A stretch of DNA of 64,000 nt from Topomyia yanbarensis (taxonomy: Eukaryota; Arthropoda; Insecta; Diptera; Culicidae), in assembly GCF_030247195.1 (NCBI RefSeq), contig NC_080672.1:185450372-185514371 (forward strand). The letters are read 5' to 3'. The notes below the pieces were generated by a model, which was given only the letters and a program-made list of their open reading frames with translations, did no database searches and was not told the origin of the DNA. Shown in pieces: positions 11,616 to 22,041 of this stretch (position 1 is the first letter of the stretch; each line of letters starts with the position of its first letter). A program made the translations under genes and the position numbers.

Positions 11616-11914
11616 GGCTAGGTGTCATTCTAAAATCTAAACTATCTCCCATGTAACGAAACTATGTAAGGTTTGCACGCTTATAACTCCGATATTACTA
11701 GATGGATTTTAATCATTCATACACCAACCGATTCAGAAACACCTAACTTAAATATTGGTAATAATTTAATATCTCCCCAATAAAAGTAGACTTTTGGAAA
11801 TTGGTAAAATTAAAAAGTTCACAAAAAACGGGAAAAATACCATTCGTGAGGCAGATTTCTCAGACACAGCCGTCAAAAGAGGGCAGCTTAGTTGCTCAAT
11901 GAAACACGAAAAGA

Positions 11915-11951
11915 CATAAATAGAAGCAACGCATGTCCGTTTAAATCAGTT
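11915..11951 (+). promoter_or_regulatory. Core-promoter-like unit 1: TATA box and initiator
   Basis: CATAAATAG at 11915-11923 stands 32 bases before the A of ATCAGTT (11945-11951), which matches the arthropod initiator TCAGT. The unit is repeated about 160 bases downstream. No match to the DPE consensus at +28 in this copy. Confidence 0.4.
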
Positions 11952-12073
11952 GTTGCTCTTATCCCACACGAGCAACGTCGTCTCCGGGCGATGCAATAAG
12001 CGCTATCGATTTTCGGTAACGTTGGCATTTGCACACACTCGCACCTAAGTGACTAAACCATATACGGTTAGTT

Positions 12074-12138
12074 TATAAATAGAGGTGACGCGTACCCGTT
12101 TGAATCAGTTTTTGTTCTTATGTCGAACGGGTAAGATC
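12074..12138 (+). promoter_or_regulatory. Core-promoter-like unit 2: TATA, initiator and DPE
   Basis: TATAAATAG (12074-12082), ATCAGTT with the putative start A at 12107, and AGATC at 12134-12138 (+28 to +32, fitting the DPE consensus RGWYV) are all at canonical insect spacing. Sequence between the elements is conserved with unit 1 (CGT.CCCGTTT.AATCAGTT). Confidence 0.5.
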
Positions 12139-12443
12139 ATGGCTGCAGCGTCTGGGCGCTACAATAAGCGGTAGACGCTATGCATTTTCGGCAGCGGTGG
12201 CCGTGTGCGGATTTGTCGGGTACCAGCATGGTGTCACAGAATGATTTGCAAAGTGGGTGGGCGGGGTGGTTTGGATTTAATTAAATACGGTGTGTGCTGC
12301 TTAAGAGTGTTGCGTTTGAAAAAAATATATTTATTTTTATGCATGCGTGTGCGTTGTAACTTGTTAATCCATGTTTACGGCGCTTTGTAGCTGCGTAGGG
12401 TAAAGAGCCAATTGGTTTTCATGTTTCATATTTCGGTTATATG

Positions 12444-14545
12444 TTTTTTTTTTTTTTTTTTTTTTTGCTTTTCTACACATTACGAGCAATACATGGTATG
12501 GGTGATTTTTTAGCTCCGCGTAAATCCTGTTATTTTGTAGTGTTTTTCTTTACAATATTTCAAATACAGAAGATATATGCACAAATAAAGTGTTCCTAAG
12601 TGTTATTTAATAATAAAACAGTGAATTGTAGTGGATGATATGAGTTTCTATGGTGTTTTATTAACGCTACGGTTTTAACATTTGTGTTACAAGATATTTG
12701 TGTGTTATAGTGGTAGATGTGCGATGTAAATTTAAATAATGGATTAGTGTGGGTAGTGTCATCACGTAACCAAGTGGTGGATGTGTGTTCGCAAAAATTG
12801 ATACAGGGTGCTACGTCCCCAAAGTGCCAAAGGAAGTATTTTTTTTTTATTTTCCATTGCATCATGGTAATAAATATGCTACTGACTTTGTCGGGCTCCT
12901 CCCGTTCTCTGATCACCGAACTTTGACAAATAGCTTAAAGCAGTCCTTTTTTGACTGGAGAATACTTGTCTATGATACAGTGTGACGTTTGTTAATTGCT
13001 AGGAATTGCATCTTTGTTGTATATGAAGTGCAGTTAGCTGGGGTCAGTTTGTGTTGTGAGTCATTTGTGCGGGAGAGTCGTTTTGTTTACATAGAGTACG
13101 ATTCTCGCTTGACGCCGCAAAGTCATTTTCGTTCACGATGTAAGAATGGTGCCGTTTTGGTAATATCGTTCGTGCTGTTTACGAGTTTCCTTTTGACACA
13201 TTGCATCGAGAAGGTCCATTTGGGTAAACTGGGGGAGTATGAGATGTTCTCGCATGGTGTTGGTTAGGTTTGGAAATGAAAGTTTTAAATGATTGTGTGT
13301 TTCGTGAGAGGGCCGTATTCATAGTGCAGTGATGAGCGTATTGTGTCTTGTGAAGTTTTGGTAGTGAAATCGGATTCCTAGAGTAGATTGAGTTTCGTTT
13401 TATGATCAAATATGGCATTCCTGAGGATCTGACAGTATGCGTGCGCTATGAAATTCCGTTTGAACTAATACCACTACAATTACATAGCATATGTGTTACC
13501 ATTGGAATGCCTTCCTGTGATGGTGTGCATCGTCCCATATTTAAAGCGGGTAAGACAATTCCAACAGAATTATCTATGACATTGCATTAAGTTTCATTCA
13601 GCAAAAATAGGACTTACTAGTGTATTGTGATGCTCGTGTGTTTAATTTCAAATGAACGTGAAACGCACGGGCGAAGGCTACGAGAACGCGAACGAAATTC
13701 ACACCTTTCCGATCCGATTCAGTGGCGGTACGGTAACGTGTGCGGGACTTGTCCGGGTCGCGTAAAAACTATATGCGTGCGTAGTTGATTGTATGTCCGA
13801 CGTACAAACTCGGTTGTTTTGGGTACTTGGGTAGTGCTTATTTTATACCGCTCAAAGTGTAGTTCAGTCAGCATAATAACGCAAACATTGATCGCATAAG
13901 AGTTGGCATTTTATTCAATCGTTAGTAGAAAAAGCAATGAAAGTGCATATTAAAAATACTCTTGACTTGTGTTCCTACTAAACAAATCTCAAACGAATAT
14001 TGATATCAGACTAGCTCGCGCTTTTAGCAATACTCCTTCGGCCGGCTGTTTGGAGTTCAAATTGCTGTAGTTTAGGGAAAACTAAATCACTCTCGATGGC
14101 CGGCTATCCAGAGTTTAAATACAAGAAAAATCATAACTAAATATCTTTTTGCTCTGAGTATACGTGTACTCGGAGATTAACCATCCCACCGCATAAAACA
14201 AATTCATTTTGTGGTCGCATTGCCTGCTTGTGGCGAATCCTAGACCTGTACCTGTCCTTCAATCCAACTCCGTAATACCTATGGAAGCGTCGCTGAGTCG
14301 GGGGCCTTCCTTAAGTAGGTATTACATCAACATTTCCTACCCTATCCTAAGTATCGGTGAAGATGGTCGTGGCCGGCAATAACGATTCTCATGCTATTGG
14401 TTTACTGAACTCATAAGAGATAAAGTTCATTCCCGATCATTTATCTCACAAGCAAGATGAGTTGAGCTACCTATAGGCAACATGATAATCGTTAGTATGC
14501 AATCTACGAATAGCACCGTGCTTCGCAACGCAACGCAACGCAACG
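12444..14545 (-). mobile_element. Retroposed noncoding insert, poly(A) tail, ~20-bp target duplication
   Basis: The flanks carry the same sequence: CATATTTCGGTTATATG followed by T's at 12427-12449 and at 14546-14568. A run of 23 T's (12444-12466) next to the left copy is the poly(A) tail of a minus-strand insert. The 5' end, at right, has four GCGTT repeats (14525-14545 region). The nick inferred between TTTTTT and ATG fits a LINE-type endonuclease. The 2.1-kb body contains no long frame on either strand (longest about 92 codons), and no AATAAA directly precedes the tail. It could be a nonautonomous LINE derivative or a retroposed long noncoding transcript. Confidence 0.7.
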
Positions 14546-14644
14546 CATATTTCGGTTATATGTTTTTTATGAGTAAGGCATCTGACAACGTGCTTCTGTA
14601 GTTATTGCACTGTTCAGCAGCGTAGTATTTTATATAGGAGAGTA

Positions 14645-14763
14645 CACTCAGGTTTTTTACGCGGATTTTGAAATTTACGCGGTTTTCATCAACGCGTTTT
14701 TTTTTTAAATTTACGCGGTTTTCATTTACACGGCCTGTATCCCCTGCGTGAAAAATCTGAGTG
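14645..14763. mobile_element. Short MITE, TA duplication, 119 bp
   Basis: Ends read CACTCAGGTTTTTTACGCGG and, reversed, CACTCAGATTTTTCACGCAGG, flanked by TA on each side. Inside are repeats of AATTTACGCGGTTTTCAT. It forms a near-complete hairpin. The TA duplication fits the Tc1/mariner/pogo group. Confidence 0.65.
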
Positions 14764-14765
14764 TA

Positions 14766-15773
14766 ATTGCATCGGAAACAATCACATTCCCAGCAGAACT
14801 TTTTGTTTTCTAATTTCAATCACTTTTGTTTCGTACTGCACACAACGGAAAATTTTAAAACAGAACTTACCGTCCCAGCAGCAGTTGAAGCGGGTGTTCT
14901 TTTTCGATTCAAATTCAAGCCATGTCTTAAGCGTTACTGGACTTAAAATTGTTTTCCCAGTTAAACCAGTCAGAATATCTGTCCTACCCTATGTATTTAA
15001 AACACAGTTCTAATTGTGTTTTAAGGTATACAACAAATACGGTTGGGTATACTAATTTAAATTTTAAAATAAATCTGTTTTAAATTATGAAACAAACCGC
15101 TGTACTGAAGATATAATTATGTCAGTCCTATTACCACATAAAACACCTATATAACATAAAACGCTGCAGAATTGGTTTAATAATACAATGTTTACACTAC
15201 AGAGTTATAACACGTTTTAATAATTAGCAACAAGAAAAATGTCACCAAGATAGCATAAAAACCCGTTTTAACTGGTAGTGCGAACGTTGCATAACAATGT
15301 AATTTATCAAATAATTTCATTTTTCCACCACTAATCGATCAAGAAATACTTACACTTAAGATTGTTTACTTAAGTTCATTATTAAAAATTTAAATGGAAA
15401 ATGAAATTTCATATTTTATGGAGAATCTGTATATTTCCGTTGGCGGGCGTGGGTTTCCTCATCACAGTTCTCAATATGGAATTTTTCTTTTGAATATATT
15501 TTCTGGACAGACCAGCCTATTTTGACTAGATGGATCAGCCAAATAATGCCAATCACCTAGTGAGATACTTGATTAATTAATAGATTACCGTTAAAAGACC
15601 TTCAATAAATTATGTTTTAATGGGGAGGGTATATAGCAAATTGTAACATATGAAAACAGGCGAGTGAACAAGAACGTGTGTCGATATGTGTGATATATAA
15701 AAAAGCTATATTTTTAATGTCACCGTGGTCGTGTCCTGTACACAACCCTTTAATTTTTTTTTTGAGTGGAAAC
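14766..15773. other. AT-rich stretch, nothing recognised
   Basis: Several TTTTAAAACA-like words occur but no repeat structure or frame that can be supported. Confidence 0.4.
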
Positions 15774-16542
15774 ACTTGTTCAATTTTTGACTTTTAGCTC
15801 CACCAGGCTCTACTGATTCCTTTTATGGTCCATAGTAATTGTGCAAATTATGGTACCAATCGGTTGCGTCTACGGACCCTCCAAAAATTTCAAAGTTTAT
15901 ATGGAAATTAGTATGGAAATTCGGTTTAAATTGAAAATAATTTCTAAAAAAAATCACCTCATCAATGAATTCATAAGAACACTTTATATTTCTAAAGGTA
16001 TTCTTCTACTGAACACATTCGTGGAACATTGTAAGTTTGTGAAAATTCGTTGAGAAAAGTTATTAACTTCAAAACAAGTGGATCTTATTATTAATCATAG
16101 CAACCATGTTTGAAAACCTTCATCTGCCACACGCAAGCGGTGGGTAGCAAGTCTAGTTTACACTCGCATAACGATGGAGCTATTCAAACAGGGTTGCTAT
16201 GATTAATAATAAAATCCACTTGTTTTGAAGTCATGCTACATTTTTAGTTAAAAACTTTTCTCAGCTAATTTTCACAAACTTACAATGTTCCACGAATGTG
16301 TTCATTAGAAGAATACCTTTAGAAATATATAGTTTTCTCATGAATTGATTGTGGCGGTGCTTTATTAAGAATTTATTTTAAATTTCAACCGATCTTCCAT
16401 TTTAATTTCCATACAAACTTTAAAATTTTTGGAGGGTCCGAAGACGCAACCGATCAATACCAAAATTTGCACAATTACTAAGGGTCATAAAAGGAATCAG
16501 TAGAGCCTGGTGGAGTTAAAAGTCAAAAATTGAACCAGTCTA
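15774..16542. mobile_element. Hairpin (foldback) element, ~345-bp arms, ~80-bp loop
   Basis: The sequence from TTCAATTTTTGACTTTTAG (near 15779) to GATTAATAATAAGATCC-type sequence (near 16100) returns in reverse complement from 16192 to 16542. The arms are diverged by scattered substitutions and small indels. The loop (about 16113-16191) is unrelated. Words such as CCAAAATTTGCACAATT relate it to the element arms at 16868-17092 and 17906-18121. No frame. Confidence 0.75.
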
Positions 16543-16867
16543 ATGCTGAAGCCTCCCCCACCCCACTCCTTCCCCCTCACTACACCCTATTGCGAAACTA
16601 CCTATGCCCATAAAATTGAGCTAAGCGTTTTGAATAATTCATCCAAACATACCAATGTGGTAAATCTAAAGTATATGATGTTATTTCGGTATGCTATATG
16701 AAATATCATTGGTACACCCGCAGTGTTGGCGAAAAAAAAAGCTTTTTGGCAATTAATTCGATCTATCGAACAGCTATAACTTGTTATAGAGACATTCTAG
16801 CACCATGCATCCTTCGACAAAGTTGTTCAGCATATCTTGGACTACACTTCTATCTAATTGTTGGTAT
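16543..16867. other. Spacer between hairpin elements
   Basis: Contains a C-rich tract (CCTCCCCCACCCCACTCC near 16551) and a 62-codon frame without recognisable features. The left part of the next element may extend into it. Confidence 0.35.
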
Positions 16868-18121
<1,254 letters not shown>

Positions 18122-19094
18122 GATTACCACTACAAATTTGCTTTTAATTCAGCAATTTTATGATTAAACCCACAACATAACATCGTGCCACCTCCAGACC
18201 ATCAAACACACGACATCTATCCCTTCCAACATTTAAATTTTCGATCTCAATTGCTTTAAAAAATGTTTCCGCATCAATTTCAACTATTGCGCTATATTAG
18301 GCAACTTGAAATGCTTCATGCCAGCTCAAACTTCATTTTGCTCAGTCAAAGATTCTTTCATTCTTGCTCATTTAATTCATCTCTCATACCTATCAGCTTT
18401 ATCGTCGGCTACATGCAATCTCGCACCGATACTTCAAACTGGTCTCCCATATGTACGTTTTCTTTCAAGCGAGTTAAAGATTCTTCATCCTTCGCTGAAA
18501 CTACAAGTGCTCCATCTTTCCCGTTAAAAGCTCGGCCAACACTAATATTTTTGGATCTACCTTCTTTAGAAGTTCGTTCCTAGTAAATTCTGCTTGCTGG
18601 GTTTCTCTTGGCCTGATTATAATAACAGGGTCAGGTTTGCGTTTTGTCTGGGGCGTTTTCGTGAAGTTTGTCGTTTTCACACCGGCCCTCGATTTGACCA
18701 CCTCGGCAAAACTAAATCTCTTCAAACTCATTGCAAACGATATGTTTAACCTTGGCTTCAAATGTTTGACAATTCAACAACACACGAGAGCTCATTCAAT
18801 TTATGCATGATTTCGCTCAAAACGTCGACATTATGACAAACTATAGTCATGCAAAACTAGGCATGTGTCACAAACAAAAACAGCATTCTTAAAATGGCGC
18901 AAAACTTCTACTTGTCGCTCAGTCACATCAGGCAAACACTCTGTGTGAATACCTAATTTACACTTGCCAAAACATTCTATTACTTCTGAATTAGACTTCG
19001 CGATCGGCTCAGAACACTGCGCGCAAACTGTTACGAGCAAATTTTGATTATCGGCCTCTCCTTCTTCCCCGCCGGTATCCATCGCCTTAGGCAT
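18122..19094 (-). pseudogene. LINE ORF1 copy in arm B
   Basis: Minus-strand start at 19094 (MPKAMDTGG). The PHD-like finger is complete here: CAQC, CFGKC, HTEC and CDTC, so the final Cys missing in arm A is kept. It shares with arm A the stops after HDYSLS and the second piece (18761-18501) with KSRAGVKTTNFTK. The zinc knuckle and ORF2 lie beyond the 18122 breakpoint and are absent. Such ORF1 proteins bind element RNA; this copy is dead. Confidence 0.7.
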
Positions 19095-19329
19095 GGTACC
19101 AGCAGCGGCAGAAGAAAAATATGCTAAACAATAGGCGAATACTTATCTGCGATAATGCGGGTACAAAACTTTCGATTGTTTTGGTCAATTACTCCAGATC
19201 CTTGTGAAGACAGTATAAAACTTTAACACTAATTTGAAGGGAATGAATTCCCGCGTCGATTAAACATAAAACCGATAAAATCTAACACTTTTTAAAACAC
19301 GAAAAAACGATATGAATGCTCGCGAATTC

Positions 19330-19740
19330 ACATTACTACAATTTCACCTTCCACTTCCACTATTACGTTATCATCTACTCCCGCTAACTTCAGCGAATCC
19401 GTCAATAGATCAATTGATAGTCGCGACGTCCAATCTGCTCACCAGCAACAGAGTGCTTACACTCCGGTACAGTAATAGAGGAAATTGACATTTGGTTCAC
19501 TGACGTCATGAATCGTGATATTTCAACACCCGACTCATTTCGTTGGTGTTGGGTACTGGAAGGACCTACATATCCTAAGAACGCTGTGCTAACCACACTT
19601 TCACTGCGCGGTGTTCTTAACTCGCCTGCAGATCCATTATAATTTCGTTAGCCTTTTCGAGCTTCTTTCCCAACTCCGCCCTGGCAAGCTTTTCTTACTC
19701 CAATTCCTTCATTATTGTGTCCAATTTCGAGTTTTTCTTC
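19330..19740 (-). pseudogene. Gag-like fragment copy in arm B
   Basis: Counterpart of 9151-9560. The minus strand shows MDLQAS-type sequence with a small deletion before SPR/SLR, then TVPECKHSV, EQIGRRDYQ and LLTDSLKLAGVDD after the same frameshift. It has the same truncation point near the LINE 5'UTR as arm A. Confidence 0.5.
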
Positions 19741-19830
19741 TTTGGTTTTCTGAAACAAATAATAGTAACCTTAATACGTAGCTAATATACAACGCTACGA
19801 TGAAGTGTGCTATAGTGTTATCGATAAACA

Positions 19831-20142
19831 CCTAGAAAAAAATCGTGTAAATTTACGTCTCCTTACCATGACATGTACGAGAATCAAAAATGACATAGTT
19901 TTACGTTTGATTTTAATTTTACATGTCGTTGAATTTTGCGAGTCATATAATTTGGCTCCACATATGGCGATTGTTTGAAATGTTGAAGGGTGTAATTTTA
20001 TGGCACTGCGCATGGAAAGTGCACTTTGCATGTAAAATTAAACAGGGAACGGTTATATTTCGTCATTTCCTGAATTACGGTTTGTTAGATTGTGGCAATT
20101 TTGGAATTACGTCAACGATAAAATTTAGATTTTTTAGGTGTG
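19831..20142. mobile_element. ACACCTAGAAAAA MITE, copy in arm B
   Basis: Runs from CACCTAGAAAAAAATCG to TTTTTTAGGTGTG and abuts the TA target of the pogo element at 20143-20144. It differs from arm A at a few positions (for example TTGCATG for TTTCATG). Confidence 0.7.
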
Positions 20143-20572
20143 TAGGGGTGACCGGGGCTGGTTGGCCGAAGGGGCAGGTTGGCCGAGTGCTTTTTATGAA
20201 CAGGCTATTATGCGCAGTAGCGACATCTATAGTGATTTTGGTGGGGTATTAGGTCACCAATGTACCGACGTTATTTCAGGTGTTTTGGTGGTGTTGTTTG
20301 TACAGAAGCACGTTTGTTCTTTTTTCGGCACTGGTGAGTAAATTTCTGTTTCTGAAAAATAATATGTGTAACGTGAATCAATTTACATCCGATTTCCAAT
20401 AACTTTGTACTGTTGGAAAGGGTATTCAAAACCCAACAAAATGGTATAACGGTTACCAGTGTAACTTTAAATTGTGTAAATCGTGATTGTTCTCGAATAT
20501 ATACATTGGGGTAGGTTGGCCGAGTTCTGTGCGGGGCTGGTTGGCCGAGTTGTAAATTTAGTGTAGAGTAAT

Positions 20573-20649
20573 CTGCCCATGATCGCATATCAGTCCCATA
20601 AAGATAGAAAATCCCATAGAAAACGGAACAACTATGCGATCATGGGTAG
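20573..20649. mobile_element. 77-bp perfect-ended hairpin element
   Basis: CTGCCCATGATCGCATA at the left and TATGCGATCATGGGTAG at the right are exact reverse complements over 17 bases (with CTGCCCA/TGGGTAG differing by one base). The loop is ~43 bases. Probably a tiny MITE; no target duplication stands out. Confidence 0.6.
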
Positions 20650-20858
20650 TAATGTGCACTTTGATATTTGTGAAATGTCAACCTTCTTGAAAGCAAAATT
20701 TGATATTATGCTAATATTGATGATTATAAGGAAAAATATACGAGAAATAAGTAATAAAAATAATTTAAAATTATTACCAAATAGAAATAAGAGATTAGAA
20801 TCATTAAAAGTCGGAAATTGTTTATAAAAAAGTTGATTCCGATATTTTATGAATTAAA

Positions 20859-21199
20859 TGCCAAGCCAAGGTTTCAGAGTCTCTGGCGTGAGCCGCTTCA
20901 ATCCTGAAATTTCTCCTCCTGAGTAGTTTCTGGCAGGATTTGTCACAGATCGATCCAACCCCGAACAAAACTCGTCCATTAGCATAGAATCAGCTGCAGA
21001 TGTATGCCTCTCTGAAGACGTCAGACCTCTTCCCAAGGCGAGTGCACGATCTGATTCGAAGAAGTGGCAAGTTCGTAAACGCCGATCGTCTCAAGTTTTG
21101 ACCGATTCCCCAATAAAAGCAGTATTGGAGGAGCAGAAAAATGAAATCAAACGTAAGAGTACGCTGGCGGAGGAAAAACAAATCAGCGAAAGCTGGTAA
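20859..21199 (+). pseudogene. pogo-type transposase, C-terminal fragment
   Basis: About 113 codons read GFRVSGVSRFNPEI, then after an in-frame TAG (20925 region) FLAGFVTDRSNPE, RPLPKAS, KKWQVRKRR and VLTDSPIKAVLEEQK. The order 'GF..SG..PFNP..F....F..S.VTDRP' then a basic stretch and 'LTDTP.K..LE' is the usual tail of pogo/Tigger transposases with DDE chemistry. The DNA-binding and catalytic parts are missing. The fragment lies between the inverted ends of a pogo-type element on the same strand, which supports the assignment. No function as an enzyme is possible. Confidence 0.7.
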
Positions 21200-21556
21200 A
21201 AAGTTCACCAAAGCTGCCAAAGGTACATCCAAAAAGGTTAAAAAGACAAAAAAGTGCAGAGTGGATTTTATTTTCCTTATCTATATACGAAAAAACGATA
21301 TTTTTTTAATTAAAAGTTTTCCACTGATACATTTGACGTGTTTAACTCATTTTACCGAACTCGAAGATTTTTCTTTCCGCATTTGTTTGCTAATAACTTT
21401 TTCCCTGATTTTTTTTCATGATCGAAAAAAATTACATAGGTGCGCAAGGGTTGTATCTTCATGACAGCGCAAAAAGCCGGTTTTCAAAAAGTCTAACCAG
21501 AATGGGTACAGAAATTCCGAAAGCAAAACTCGGCCAACCAGCCCCGGTCTCCCTTA

Positions 21557-22041
21557 TTTTATATACTTTGCCTAGCGTTATGTTTTTATTTATTGAAGAA
21601 AGGTTTATTTTATTTGTATTATTGTTTAAATTAAAACCATTTTTTTCGTTCGAATAGTAAAGCTCATCATCGCTCCTCTCTTTTTTACGAATCCTTTTAT
21701 ATTATATGGAGTCCTCTCACTCAAGTAACATTATACCATAGGATGCCGACCGCTCCATTATATTTTTTACCTGTGGTCCTCTAGCTCCGGTTATGTAATT
21801 ACCTAGGAGTCCTTCCACTAAAATAACCCTTCATGTCACTGTTGATTTATACGAACATGACGCTGGGATCCACATTATTAGTCGCTTCCCCTTTTAATGG
21901 CAAGCGCATTTCTCCGTTATACCTATTTTCAGACCATTTGGTATACTCAACGAATGAGAGTGTCTACTGCGCCATTGTCGTAACACTTGGTAGCCGATGC
22001 ACAACTATAAAAAACCATGTTGAGTTATATATTACACGCAA
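21557..22041. other. No gene recognised
   Basis: A loosely repeated word (GAGTCCTCTC, GTGGTCCTCTAG, GGAGTCCTTCC at 21710-21810) hints at a degenerate short tandem repeat. One 76-codon frame (21833-22063) has no recognised features. Confidence 0.35.

Larger units (their letters stand above)
11616..12426. other. Noncoding stretch with two tandem promoter-like units
   Basis: No convincing frame is present. The notable content is the pair of ~165-bp-spaced units at about 11905 and 12065, each with TATA box and initiator, listed separately. The units also share the downstream words TTCTTAT/CTCTTAT and CAATAAGCG. What they would transcribe is not clear; the next 200 bases contain no long frame. 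Confidence 0.4.
18122..20535 (-). repeat. Inverted duplication, arm B (partner 8352-10765)
   Basis: Positions map to arm A approximately as 28887 minus x. The content and nesting order are the same: LINE ORF1 (18122-19094), LINE 5'UTR, gag-like fragment, MITE, pogo-like end. The pogo element continues to 21554 here but is cut at 8352 in arm A, while the LINE continues to 11615 in arm A but is cut at 18122 here. Each arm is therefore longer at one end, as expected for a duplicated segment with breakpoints inside two elements. Confidence 0.8.
20145..21554 (+). mobile_element. pogo-type DNA transposon, 1.4 kb, TA duplication
   Basis: TA flanks both ends (20143-20144, 21555-21556). The ends are GGGGTGACCGGGGCTGG and, reversed, AGGGAGACCGGGGCTGG, matching at 23 of 25 positions when continued through TTGGCCGA. 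Subterminal copies of GG(C/T)TGGTTGGCCGAG occur at about 20170, 20515 and 20535, likely transposase-binding sites. Inside is only the C-terminal part of a transposase, so this is an internally deleted copy. A small hairpin element sits at 20573-20649. Confidence 0.75.
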
